From the NCBI RefSeq assembly GCF_000735605.1, contig NZ_JPKG01000029.1:93476-157475 (forward strand): 64,000 nucleotides of DNA, in the 5' to 3' direction. Under the pieces are notes generated by a model. It searched no databases and was not told where the DNA came from. It worked only from the letters and a program-made list of their open reading frames with translations. Position numbers and translations under genes: made by a program. This DNA comes from Allobosea sp. LC85 (GTDB lineage: Bacteria > Pseudomonadota > Alphaproteobacteria > Rhizobiales > Beijerinckiaceae). This document shows, piece by piece, positions 51,480-60,015 of this stretch; position 1 is the first letter of the stretch; every line of letters begins with the position of its first letter.

Positions 51480-54266
51480 ATGACGATCGGGATCGCCGGA
51501 CCCGGACGGAAGGCACCACGGCAAAACGCCGTGGTGAGGCTGATTATTGCGGCCGTCGCCGTCGGAGTTTGCCTGATCCTGCTCGGGCTCGCGAGTGACT
51601 TGCTGGTCGATTGGCTGTGGTTTTCCTCGATCGGTTATCTGCAGGTTTTCTGGACAACAACCGGCGCTGAAGTCGTCGTCCTTCTTGCTGTCTGGACGGC
51701 GACTGCCGTCGTTCTTTGGCTCAACGGATGGCTCGCTGTGCGTTTTGCCCGGCCGCGGCCGATACAAGCTGCCGCCGGCCTCACGTCGCAGCCTACCGGC
51801 ACTCTGCCGCCGCTCGATCTGCTCTCGCTCGCGCGCGATCGACTGCCCTGGCCCCGGGTTATCGCGGGCGGTGCGGGCTTGCTCGCGCTGCTCGTCGCCG
51901 CGGCAGAGGTCGGCAACTGGGGCATCTTCCTGCGGTTTCTCTATCAGGTGCCATATGGCGCAGACGATCCGCTCTTCAACAAGGATATCGGCTTCTACCT
52001 CTTCTCACTGCCCGCCTATATCCACATCAAGAACTGGATGTTGCTCACGCTTGTCTTGAGCGCGTTTTTCGCCGGAACGATCTACTGGGTGCACGGCGAC
52101 ATCGAATACGACGTGCAGCACCGATCAATCTCGCCGACCGTGATCGCTCACGGCTCGGCAGTGCTCGGTCTTCTCTTCGCGGTGAAGGCTTGGTCCTATG
52201 GTCTCGACCGCTATCTGCTGCTCTATGGCGACAACGGTGTGGTCGTCGGCGCCAGTTACACCGATATCCATGTGGGGCTACCGGGCCTGTGGCTATTGAT
52301 CGGGTTTTCGATCATCGCGGCGTTCGCCGCGTGGGTAAATCTCTGGGTGCGCACTTACTGGCTTCCTGCCGCCGCGCTCCTGCTCGTCGCCCTCGGCTCT
52401 TTCGTGCTGTCCGGTGCAGCCCCTGTGCTGTTCCGGCAGTTCTTCGTCAGACCAAGCGAGTTACAACTGGAGAAGCCATACATCGAGCGCAACATCGCGC
52501 TCACCCGTCAGGCCTATAATCTCGATCAGATCGAAGCCAAGCCGTTTGCCGCCGAACAGAAGCTCTCTCTCGCCACGCTAGAGGCCAACAAGGCGACAAT
52601 CGAAAATATCAGGCTGTGGGACCGGCGGCCGTTGTCGGATACCTACGCGCAACTGCAGGAGATTCGCACCTACTACAAATTCCATGATCCTGACGTTGAT
52701 CGCTACTGGCTCGATGGTTCCTACCAAAGCGTGATGCTCTCGGCTCGCGAACTACGGCCCTCCTTGCTGCCGCCGAATGCCCAGACATGGGTCAACCGCC
52801 ACGTGCTGTTTACTCACGGCAACGGCGCGGTGATGAGCCCGGTCACCCGAAAGAGTCCTGAAGGACTGCCGTTTCTCTATTTGCGGGATATTCCTCCCGT
52901 TGCAGACGGAGGTCCCAAAATCCACGAGCCGCGCATCTACTACGGCGAAGAGAGCGACAGCTACGTTATCGTCAAGGCAAGCACGCCGGAGTTCGATTAT
53001 CCGAAGGGCAAAGACAACGTCTATGCGGCCTATGGCGGTACCGGCGGCGTTCCGATCGGAGCGATGGCGAGCAGAATGCTGTTCGCCTACTACTTCAACG
53101 ACCCGAACCTGCTTCTCTCGAGCTACATCACTGCCGACAGCCGGATCATGATCCGCCGCAATATCCGGGAACGGGTACGAACGATCGCTCCGTTTCTCGG
53201 GCTCGATCACGATCCCTATCCGGTTATCAGCAATGGGCGGATGTTCTGGATGCAGGATGCCTACACGACGAGCTCCTACTTCCCCTATGCGCAGCCCGCG
53301 CAAGATATCGATCTCAACTACATCCGCAATTCGGTGAAGGTTGTCGTCGATGCTTATAACGGGACCGTCGACTTCTACCTGATGGATCCCGGCGATCCGA
53401 TTGCCGCGACCTACCGGCGCATCTTTCCGAGCCTGTTCAAGCCGTTCGCGGCCATGCCTTCAGACTTGCAGAAGCACATTCGCTATCCGGAGGACCTGTT
53501 CCTGATTCAGGCGCGGCTGTATCAAACCTACCACATGGAGGCGGCCGACGTTTTCTATAACCGCGAAGATCTTTGGCAATTCCCCCGCCAACCGGGTGGC
53601 GGCGGCACCGCAATGATGGCGCCCTATTACATCATCATGCGGCTGCCCGGGGAGTCGCATGCCGAGTTTTTCCTCATGCTCCCGATGGTGCCTAGCCGCC
53701 GCGACAACATGATCGCGTGGCTTGCCGCGCGCTGCGATGAGCCCGGCTACGGCAAGCTGATCGTTTACGAATTTCCCAAGGAGAAGCTTGTCTACGGGCC
53801 GTTCCAGATCGAAGCGCGGATCAATCAGAGTACCGAGATCTCCCAACAAATCACGTTGTGGAACCAGATGGGTTCACGAGTGATCCGCGGTGCGAACTTG
53901 CTTGCAATCCCGATCGAGAACTCGATCCTTTATGTATCGCCGCTCTATTTGCGAGCGGAGCACGGACATCTGCCGGAGCTGAAACGCGTGATCGCAGCCT
54001 ACGGTGAACATGTGGTGATGAAGGAAACGCTCGCCGAGGCCTTGTCAGCGCTGTTCTTAGAGCCCGGCTCTGCGCCGACAGCGTCACGCACGACAGAGGG
54101 GACGCCCGTGACAAGCCCAACGGCAAGTCAGGCACGGGAGGCGCTTGATCGCTACAATCAAGCAGTGGAGCGATTGAAGTCCGGAGATTGGAAAGGCTTC
54201 GGTACACAGTTCGATGCAATGCGCGAGATTTTAAAGGAAATGAACCGAGACTCCTCCGGCCATTAG
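51480..54266 (+). CDS. UPF0182 family large membrane protein
   Basis: The 928-residue protein has about seven transmembrane segments in residues 20-325, among them LIIAAVAVGVCLILLGLAS and a WLWFSSIGYLQVFWTT segment, followed by a large extracytoplasmic region containing RNIALTRQAYNLDQIE, DPDVDRYWLDGSYQ and GKDNVYAAYGGTGGVP, the UPF0182 signature blocks. A disordered C-terminal tail of about 90 residues ends the protein. The family is widespread but without an established biochemical role. It is monocistronic. Confidence 0.93.
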   Translation: MTIGIAGPGRKAPRQNAVVRLIIAAVAVGVCLILLGLASDLLVDWLWFSSIGYLQVFWTTTGAEVVVLLAVWTATAVVLWLNGWLAVRFARPRPIQAAAGLTSQPTGTLPPLDLLSLARDRLPWPRVIAGGAGLLALLVAAAEVGNWGIFLRFLYQVPYGADDPLFNKDIGFYLFSLPAYIHIKNWMLLTLVLSAFFAGTIYWVHGDIEYDVQHRSISPTVIAHGSAVLGLLFAVKAWSYGLDRYLLLYGDNGVVVGASYTDIHVGLPGLWLLIGFSIIAAFAAWVNLWVRTYWLPAAALLLVALGSFVLSGAAPVLFRQFFVRPSELQLEKPYIERNIALTRQAYNLDQIEAKPFAAEQKLSLATLEANKATIENIRLWDRRPLSDTYAQLQEIRTYYKFHDPDVDRYWLDGSYQSVMLSARELRPSLLPPNAQTWVNRHVLFTHGNGAVMSPVTRKSPEGLPFLYLRDIPPVADGGPKIHEPRIYYGEESDSYVIVKASTPEFDYPKGKDNVYAAYGGTGGVPIGAMASRMLFAYYFNDPNLLLSSYITADSRIMIRRNIRERVRTIAPFLGLDHDPYPVISNGRMFWMQDAYTTSSYFPYAQPAQDIDLNYIRNSVKVVVDAYNGTVDFYLMDPGDPIAATYRRIFPSLFKPFAAMPSDLQKHIRYPEDLFLIQARLYQTYHMEAADVFYNREDLWQFPRQPGGGGTAMMAPYYIIMRLPGESHAEFFLMLPMVPSRRDNMIAWLAARCDEPGYGKLIVYEFPKEKLVYGPFQIEARINQSTEISQQITLWNQMGSRVIRGANLLAIPIENSILYVSPLYLRAEHGHLPELKRVIAAYGEHVVMKETLAEALSALFLEPGSAPTASRTTEGTPVTSPTASQAREALDRYNQAVERLKSGDWKGFGTQFDAMREILKEMNRDSSGH

Positions 54267-54500
54267 TGCCTCATTGGATTTGAATCGGACCACCCGATCG
54301 GGAGCAGGCCGCCGTTGACCGAGTAAGTGTTGATCATGCTCGTTGGCTGAGACGTTGCGGCTTCACCCCCCTCTATATCAGTTGGCGGACGCCCTTATTT
54401 TGATGCCCTGCCGCACCGATATGAGGTTCACAGGAAGCAGCCTCGCGCAGCATGCGTACTGCGCACGCCTCTCGCGCCTTGCTGCTGCGGGGAGGACGCC
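54267..54500. other. Gap between UPF0182 and the universal stress protein
   Basis: The 234 bp show no supported gene, repeat or RNA. The ribosome-binding site GGGGAGGAC for the next gene lies at its end. Confidence 0.5.
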
Positions 54501-54938
54501 ATGTATCAACACATTCTGGTTCCCACTGACGGTTCACCCTTGTCCGCCGCAGCCGTCGAACAGGCCACGCAGCTTGCCAAGTCCCTTGGGGCCCGACTGA
54601 CGCTGCTCGCTGTAAGGGAGCCCTTTCACATCTTCGCCTCTGAGCCCAGCATGCTGAGCGCGACGCTGGCGGAGCACCAAGAGTTCACCGAAGCGCGAGC
54701 ACGGCAGTATCTCGCTGCCGCCGAAGAGAAGGTTGCGGCCGCGGACATACCCTGCGACGCCATTCAGGTCGAAAACGAGCACCCCTATCAGGCCATTATC
54801 GACACCGCTGTTGCGCGAGGCTGCGACCTGATCGCCATGGCATCGCATGGCCGCCGCGGCATCGCCGCGATTGTGCTCGGCAGCGAGACGGTAAAGGTTC
54901 TGACCCATTCCAAGATTCCGGTTCTCGTTTATCGCTGA
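54501..54938 (+). CDS. Universal stress protein (UspA family)
   Basis: The 145-residue protein has the Usp fold: ILVPTDGSPLSAAAVEQA at the N-terminus and the nucleotide-binding signature GCDLIAMASHGRRGIAAIVLGSET near residues 108-130. The G-2x-G-9x-G-S pattern of ATP-binding Usp proteins is present. It is preceded by GGGGAGGAC. It probably acts as a cytoplasmic stress-response protein and is unlinked to the phosphonate genes. Confidence 0.92.
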   Translation: MYQHILVPTDGSPLSAAAVEQATQLAKSLGARLTLLAVREPFHIFASEPSMLSATLAEHQEFTEARARQYLAAAEEKVAAADIPCDAIQVENEHPYQAIIDTAVARGCDLIAMASHGRRGIAAIVLGSETVKVLTHSKIPVLVYR

Positions 54939-55052
54939 GCGCTCGGGTCGCCGTCGAGAACCCCGACCAGCAAATCGGTGAGACAGCCAAGAACCGCGTC
55001 GGGTCTCCGCTTAACTGCTTGTCTGAGCGAGCAGCGAACATGCATGCAGGCC

Positions 55053-55095
55053 TTAGATCATCGGACCGGATATCGTATCCGGTCCGATGATCTAA
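55053..55095. repeat. 43-bp perfect palindrome (RIME-like)
   Basis: Arms of 20 bp at 55053-55072 and 55076-55095 are perfect inverted repeats (TTAGATCATCGGACCGGATA) around TCG. With the second palindrome 13 bp downstream it resembles rhizobial RIME-type mosaic repeats; it could also serve as a transcription terminator. Confidence 0.65.
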
Positions 55096-55107
55096 CCTCC
55101 TGTGTTT

Positions 55108-55154
55108 GCATCGGCTTTGCCCCGAAAACCGCAATCCGCTTTTCGGTCCGATGC
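55108..55154. repeat. Second palindrome (GCATCGG...CCGATGC), RIME-like
   Basis: GCATCGG at 55108 pairs with CCGATGC at 55148-55154, with inner CCGAAAACCG and CGCTTTTCGG arms around AATC. The CCGAAAA/TTTTCGG core is typical of Hyphomicrobiales intergenic palindromes. It has a few unpaired bases. Confidence 0.6.
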
Positions 55155-55309
55155 TTGAGCCATTCGGCCACCAACAGGGGCGCGGGCATCACCTGGGACG
55201 AGGTCGTCATCGCCGACTACATCAAGGATTGGCATTGATGAACGGCCCGCCGCGCCACCTGAAGCGGAGCGCGGTGCCTGGCCAAATCCAACCGCAGAAA
55301 TTATATCGG

Positions 55310-55353
55310 TACTTCAATAGGATAGGTGTTCGCAGTTTTGTTCTGAGTGGCGC
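55310..55353 (+). repeat. Right copy of 44-bp imperfect direct repeat
   Basis: Matches 49337-49380 at 37 of 44 positions, in the same orientation, about 6 kb apart. It lies just upstream of the convergent LysR gene end. Confidence 0.6.
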
Positions 55354-55382
55354 CCCACCGTCAGCATCCGCGAGCCAGAGAA

Positions 55383-56261
55383 TCAATCGCCTCCGCGGGT
55401 CGTCAGCGCGCGGGCGATGCCAAGGAAAGACCTGATGGTCTTGCTCTCCCGCCGTTCGCGCAAGCAGATCAGGGCTTCCTCCATCAGGATTGGAGGGCCG
55501 CTGAGCGGAATCCGCATAAGATCCTTGCCGGGGACGAATTCCGCGTCGGAGACAAAGCCGATACCGGCGCCCGTCGCGACTATGTCTCGCACCGCTTCAC
55601 GCCCCTCCACCTCGATCGCATAGCGCAGGGTGACGCCATGCTCGATTGCCCGCCGTTCGAGCATCCGCCGCGTCCGCGAGCCGCGCTCGCGCATGACGAG
55701 AGGGAGACCGGCGAGATCGGCGAATGAAAGCGAGCGCTGCGCCGCGACGGGGTGTCCCGCCGCTGCGAAGGCGATAATCGGCGTGGCATTCAGCGTGATC
55801 ATCTCGAAATCGCGGCTCGGAGCAACGTCGCCCAGCACCGCGATGTCGGCCTCATAGTTCCCGAGTTGTGCCAGGCCTGTTTCGGTGTTGCCGGACCAGA
55901 TCGTCATCTGGATGCCCGGATAATGCTCGCGGTAGGCGCTCAGCACGTGCAGCACATGGTGGATGGAATCGGCCACCAGCCGAAGCTGCCCTGCCTGTAG
56001 CGCGCGCGTTTCGGACAAGAGATCGAGCGCCTGCCCCTCGGCATCGAACAACCGATGCGTCACAGCAAGCAGCTTTTCTCCCATCGGGGTCAGGGCAACC
56101 TGCTTGCGCTGCCGGTCGAACAGCTGAACGTCATACTCAGCCTCCAGCTTGCGAACCTGGTCCGAGATCGCGGGCTGAGTGAGGTGGAGTTCCTCAGCCG
56201 CCCGCGAAAATCCGCCGGCGATCGCGACATGATGGAAGGCGCGAAGCTGAACATAGCGCAT
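55383..56261 (-). CDS. LysR family transcriptional regulator (next to pbfA)
   Basis: The 292-residue protein has an N-terminal LysR helix-turn-helix (about residues 3-62, YVQLRAFHHVAIAGGFSRAAEELHLTQPAIS) and a substrate-binding domain with ADIAVLGD, GLPLVMRERGS and GIGFVSDAEF. It is divergent from the pbfA-like gene. It resembles the second LysR at 60016 in length and in the RERGS-x-T motif, so the two may sense related phosphonates. The ATG at 56261 is preferred; the frame upstream of it is not LysR-like. Confidence 0.9.
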   Translation of the reverse strand: MRYVQLRAFHHVAIAGGFSRAAEELHLTQPAISDQVRKLEAEYDVQLFDRQRKQVALTPMGEKLLAVTHRLFDAEGQALDLLSETRALQAGQLRLVADSIHHVLHVLSAYREHYPGIQMTIWSGNTETGLAQLGNYEADIAVLGDVAPSRDFEMITLNATPIIAFAAAGHPVAAQRSLSFADLAGLPLVMRERGSRTRRMLERRAIEHGVTLRYAIEVEGREAVRDIVATGAGIGFVSDAEFVPGKDLMRIPLSGPPILMEEALICLRERRESKTIRSFLGIARALTTRGGD

Positions 56262-56331
56262 CGGAGCGTCCGATCGGTAAGGCGGGCCAACACAGGCTCG
56301 TCGCGGAATGTTGGTCCAGAATATCAGCAAA

Positions 56332-56345
56332 ATCGATATGTCGAT
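56332..56345. promoter_or_regulatory. Candidate LysR-type dyad in the LysR/pbfA divergent region
   Basis: ATCGA (56332-56336) and TCGAT (56341-56345) are inverted repeats spaced by TATG, lying about 70 bp from the LysR start and 120 bp from pbfA. A low-confidence operator candidate. Confidence 0.3.
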
Positions 56346-56463
56346 AAAGATTAGCGATTTTTCAGATGAAATCGCCTGGGCGATGCTGTCGGCGCTGGGA
56401 TACGCTTCGAGTTGACTGCCTGGCTCGCCAGCCTTGGCTTCACGCATCACGTGGGAGAACTGA

Positions 56464-57816
56464 ATGTCCGGGACGCTGGTCCATACCGAGGGCGAGTCGA
56501 ACACCTCAGCGGCGCGCAGCGCCTGGTCCGCGCGTCTCGACGACCCGGCGACGCGCCGCCTGCTGCAGCGGGACGCTGATGCCTTCCTGCATCAGAGCCT
56601 GTCCAGCCCCTGCGTCACGGCGATCGCCAAGGCCGAGGGAATCTGGATCGAGGACACGGCCGGGCGGCGCTACATGGATTTCCATGGAAACAGCGTCCAT
56701 CACATCGGTTACGGCCATCCGCGGCTGAAGGCGGCGATCAAGGCGCAGATCGATGAACTCTGCTTTGCGCCGCGCCGCTTCACCTGCGAGCCGGCCGTGG
56801 AGCTGGCCGAGACGCTCGGGCAGCTTGCGCCGGGCGATCTCAACAAGGTGCTGTTCACGACAGGCGGCTCGGATGCCGTCGAGGTCGCACTGAAGCTGGC
56901 GCGCGCCGCCACCGGCCGCTTCAAGACCCTATCCTTCTGGGACGCTTTTCACGGCGCCGGCTTCGGCGCCGCGAGCGTCGGCGGCGAGGCGACATTCCGC
57001 TCCGGCATCGCCGGGCCGCTGTTGCCGGGCGCAGAGCATGTCGCCCCCTGGGCGAGCCATCATTGCGCCTATGGCTGCAACAGCCTGGAGGATTCGGCAC
57101 GCGCCTGCGCCAGCATGATCTCTTATGTGCTGGGCCGCGAAGGAGATTTCGCCGCCGTCGTGGCCGAGCCGATGCGCGCCACGCCGAACCCGCCCGCACC
57201 TGGTTTCTGGAAGCTGGTGCGTGAGGCTTGCGATCGCCACGGAACCTTGCTGATCTTCGATGAAATCCCGACTGGTCTCGGGAAGACGGGTCGCTTTTTC
57301 ACCTGCGAGCATGACGGCGTCACGCCCGACATCCTTGTGGTCGGAAAGGCACTCGGCGGAGGCATTTTGCCGATTGCGGCGGTGATCGCCCGACGTGATC
57401 TCGATGTCGCGGGCGACTACGCGATCGGCCACTACACCCATGAGAAGAACCCGGTGACGACGCGAGCGGCGCTGACCACAATTGCGATCATCCGCGAGGA
57501 GGGGCTGGCCGAGCGCGCTGCGGAGCTTGGGGCGTATGCGATGGACCGCCTGCGCGAGTTCGGCGCAGGCTCGGCCCATGTCGGCGATGTCCGGGGGCGC
57601 GGACTGATGATCGGTGTCGAGATCGTGACCGACAAGGCCGGTATGCAGCCAGACAACGCGTTGGCAGAGCGGGTTTATTATCGCTGCCTGGAAGGCGGGC
57701 TGAGCTTCAAGATCAGCCAGGGCAACGTACTGACCCTGTCGCCGCCTCTGGTCATTTCCCGGGCCGAACTCGACCAGGCGCTGTCGACCGTCGAGGCGGC
57801 GATCGCAGCCGGTTGA
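56464..57816 (+). CDS. pbfA: Class III aminotransferase-fold enzyme, PbfA-type (R)-1-hydroxy-2-aminoethylphosphonate ammonia-lyase
   Basis: The 450-residue protein has the PLP fold type I layout of class III enzymes: YMDFHGNSVHHIGYGHP near residue 70, FTTGGSDAVEVALKLARA near residue 120, DEIPTGLGKTGRFF near residue 267 and the PLP-binding Lys in VVGKALGGG near residue 292. True transaminases lack the HGN-type motif seen here. In phosphonate loci such proteins are PbfA, which removes ammonia from the hydroxylated 2-aminoethylphosphonate to give phosphonoacetaldehyde. The adjacent phnWAY genes support that role. A transaminase cannot be excluded from sequence alone. Confidence 0.78.
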   Translation: MSGTLVHTEGESNTSAARSAWSARLDDPATRRLLQRDADAFLHQSLSSPCVTAIAKAEGIWIEDTAGRRYMDFHGNSVHHIGYGHPRLKAAIKAQIDELCFAPRRFTCEPAVELAETLGQLAPGDLNKVLFTTGGSDAVEVALKLARAATGRFKTLSFWDAFHGAGFGAASVGGEATFRSGIAGPLLPGAEHVAPWASHHCAYGCNSLEDSARACASMISYVLGREGDFAAVVAEPMRATPNPPAPGFWKLVREACDRHGTLLIFDEIPTGLGKTGRFFTCEHDGVTPDILVVGKALGGGILPIAAVIARRDLDVAGDYAIGHYTHEKNPVTTRAALTTIAIIREEGLAERAAELGAYAMDRLREFGAGSAHVGDVRGRGLMIGVEIVTDKAGMQPDNALAERVYYRCLEGGLSFKISQGNVLTLSPPLVISRAELDQALSTVEAAIAAG

Positions 57817-57849
57817 TCGCGACCGAACTCTTGGCCAACAGGGAAAAAC

Positions 57850-58860
57850 ATGAAGGTTGTTCGCACGGATCGGGAACTGGAATGCCCGGAGATCGATGCC
57901 GGGCTGCGGGCGCGCGGGGTCGAACTCGTGACGCTGCCGGACGGTATCTCCGAGGCCGATCTTGTCGAGCAGGTCGCCGACGCCGACCTGCTGCTGATGT
58001 GCTACACGCCGGTCACCGGCTCGGTCATCGCCAATGCGCGCAAGCTCAGGGGAATCGTCAAATACGGGGTGGGAATCGACGCGATCGATGTTCCTGCGGC
58101 GGTGGCGCGCAGCATCCCCGTCGTCAACGTTCCTGAATATGCCGAGGAGACGGTGGCCGAGGGCGCCTTCGCCCTGATGATCGCGCTTGCCAAGCGCATG
58201 CCGGAGATCGGACGCGCCATGGCCGCCGGGGGCTGGATCTGGCCGGAGCAACGCTGGCTCGGCCGCGATATCGCCGGCGCAACGCTTGGACTGGTCGGGG
58301 CGGGCAAGATCGGCCGGAGCATGGCGCGGATGGCCGGCCAGGGCTTCCGGGCGCGGGTGCTGGGCTTCGACCCGAACGTCGATGCGCAGACGATGGCGGC
58401 CGCCGGCATCGAGAAGGTCGATGATCTTCATGCCATGCTGCGGGAATGCGACTTCGTCTCGCTCCATTGTGTGCTGAATGCGGCGACGCGCGGGCTGATC
58501 GGACGCGCCGAGCTCGCTTGCCTGAAGCCCTCTGCGGTGCTGGTGAACGTTTCGCGCGGGGCATTGATCGATGAGTCGGCGCTGGTCGAAGCCGTTCTCG
58601 CGGCGCGCCTCGGCGGGGTCGGTCTCGATGTCTATGCCATGGAGCCCCTCGCGAAAGCCGGCCACATGCTGAGCCCGCTTTTTGGTCGTGACGACGTCAT
58701 TCTCTTCCCGCACCTGACATTCTTCACGGTCGAGGCGATGCGACGGCTCTCGGAGGACACGCTTGCGCGCTGCTTCGAAATCCTCGATGGCCGCCCCGTC
58801 CAGGTGCGCTCGCACGATCCCCGCCTTCGCGCGCAGCGGCAGAACGTCGTCTTCGCGTGA
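57850..58860 (+). CDS. D-isomer-specific 2-hydroxyacid dehydrogenase
   Basis: The 336-residue protein has the NAD-binding GLVGAGKIGRSMARM near residue 153 and the catalytic triad Arg in VNVSRGAL near 237, Glu in LDVYAMEP near 262 and His in FPHLTFF near 286. A catalytic site is complete. It lies 33 bp after pbfA. Its substrate may be a hydroxylated phosphonate or glyoxylate-like acid, but the sequence does not show it. Confidence 0.9.
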   Translation: MKVVRTDRELECPEIDAGLRARGVELVTLPDGISEADLVEQVADADLLLMCYTPVTGSVIANARKLRGIVKYGVGIDAIDVPAAVARSIPVVNVPEYAEETVAEGAFALMIALAKRMPEIGRAMAAGGWIWPEQRWLGRDIAGATLGLVGAGKIGRSMARMAGQGFRARVLGFDPNVDAQTMAAAGIEKVDDLHAMLRECDFVSLHCVLNAATRGLIGRAELACLKPSAVLVNVSRGALIDESALVEAVLAARLGGVGLDVYAMEPLAKAGHMLSPLFGRDDVILFPHLTFFTVEAMRRLSEDTLARCFEILDGRPVQVRSHDPRLRAQRQNVVFA

Positions 58861-59164
58861 GGCGCGTTCGTTCAACCGTGAGATGCCGACCTGGCCCTGT
58901 CCTTGTCGGGATCGACCAGCGGATCGCATTCATCGCGGAGTGGCGCCACGTGGCGCGATGAGGCAAGGCGACCACCGGGGCTTGCAATGAAATGACCTGA
59001 CATGCGCTTGAGCAAGCTTGCGACTTTCCTCCGCCGCAACCTCGTCGGCGAGGGCCTGAGCGACGTGCTGAACCCCAAGCTGTAGACGCTGATGCCAAAG
59101 TTCGCGCAGATGGGCGCGCAGCCTGCCTGAACACCCGCCACCGCCAACCTCAAGAAGAGACCCT
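58861..59164. other. Gap with a decayed gene end
   Basis: A 304-bp gap containing the small remnant at 59002-59085. No other supported feature. Confidence 0.5.
59002..59085 (+). pseudogene. Remnant of a DppC-type permease C-terminus
   Basis: A 27-residue frame ends RRNLVGEGLSDVLNPKL before a TAG. This matches the C-terminal NLLGDGLRDxLDPRL motif of dipeptide-type permeases (compare NLFSDGLRG at 41350). No upstream part of the gene is left, so it looks like the tail of a deleted transporter. Low-to-moderate confidence. Confidence 0.4.
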
Positions 59165-59926
59165 ATGCGTCTTGGTGTCATTGCGGACATTCATGGGAAT
59201 CTGCCTGCGCTCGAGGCCGTCATGGCTCGCATCGCCGAGCTGTCTCTCGATCTCGTGGTCAACCTCGGCGATTGCGCCTCGGGTCCGCTCTGGCCCCGCG
59301 AAACGACCCGGCTGCTGCGCGAGAGCGCCTTTCAACACGTCCGGGGCAATCACGATCGGGCCCTCGGCGCAACCAGTGCTGCCGGGCTCGGCCGGTCCGA
59401 TGGCTTCGCCTGGCAGGAACTCACCCCGGACGATCGCGCCTGGCTCGCCGGTCTGCCCTTCAGTCTGACGCTGTCGGGCGCGCTCTGCATCCATGCTTCG
59501 CCTGCGAGCGACGAGGCCTATCTGATCGACACAGTTTCATCGGCCCAGCTGATCGCGGCAAGCCATGCAGAAATCGCGGTGCGGCTTCAAAGCATGGCAC
59601 CAGGGCTCGTTCTGTGCGGCCACAGCCATCAGCCGCGTGTGGTGCGGCTCGACAGTGGCACCCTCATTGTCAATCCCGGCAGTGTCGGCTGTCCCGCCTA
59701 TGAGGATCCGGAGCCGCCGGCCCATGTCTCGGAGAGTGGCTCGCCGCATGCGCGCTTCGCCGTGGTGACGATCGCGGACGATACTATGGCGGTCGAACAT
59801 CATGCCATCACCTATGACTGGGCGTGCGCTGCCCGTCGCGCCTGCGACAATGGCAGACCCGATTGGGCCCACGCCCTGCTCACCGGCACGACGCTGAAGC
59901 GCCCGGCGGCGGACGAACGTGCCTGA
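59165..59926 (+). CDS. Metallophosphoesterase (YfcE/MJ0936-like)
   Basis: The 253-residue protein has the calcineurin-like motifs IADIHGNLPALEAV near residue 6, NLGDCASG near residue 34, VRGNHDRAL near residue 59, an IHASP motif near residue 104 and GHSHQP near residue 148, followed by VNPGSVGCP. All five metal-ligand blocks are present. It hydrolyses a phosphodiester or phosphomonoester. Being between the phosphonate genes it may have a related role, but the family is broadly distributed. Confidence 0.9.
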   Translation: MRLGVIADIHGNLPALEAVMARIAELSLDLVVNLGDCASGPLWPRETTRLLRESAFQHVRGNHDRALGATSAAGLGRSDGFAWQELTPDDRAWLAGLPFSLTLSGALCIHASPASDEAYLIDTVSSAQLIAASHAEIAVRLQSMAPGLVLCGHSHQPRVVRLDSGTLIVNPGSVGCPAYEDPEPPAHVSESGSPHARFAVVTIADDTMAVEHHAITYDWACAARRACDNGRPDWAHALLTGTTLKRPAADERA

Positions 59927-60015
59927 CGGACGCCCCGGTTTGCCCAGCAGTGCTCACTGCTGCCGCGATGCAGGCTGGCCGATGTCGCCGTGATGCGTAC
60001 CGTCTGACGCCACTC

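Larger units (their letters stand above)
54939..55382. other. Gap holding two large palindromes and the right 44-bp repeat
   Basis: The 444-bp gap contains the palindrome pair at 55053-55095 and 55108-55154 and the direct repeat at 55310-55353. No supported gene was found; the short frames here have no ribosome-binding site. Confidence 0.5.

Noticed and set aside
56929..58929. A 666-codon open frame on the minus strand opposite pbfA and the dehydrogenase genes
   Set aside because: It is the antisense shadow of two well-supported genes, is rich in Arg/Asp/His and has no motif or ribosome-binding site.
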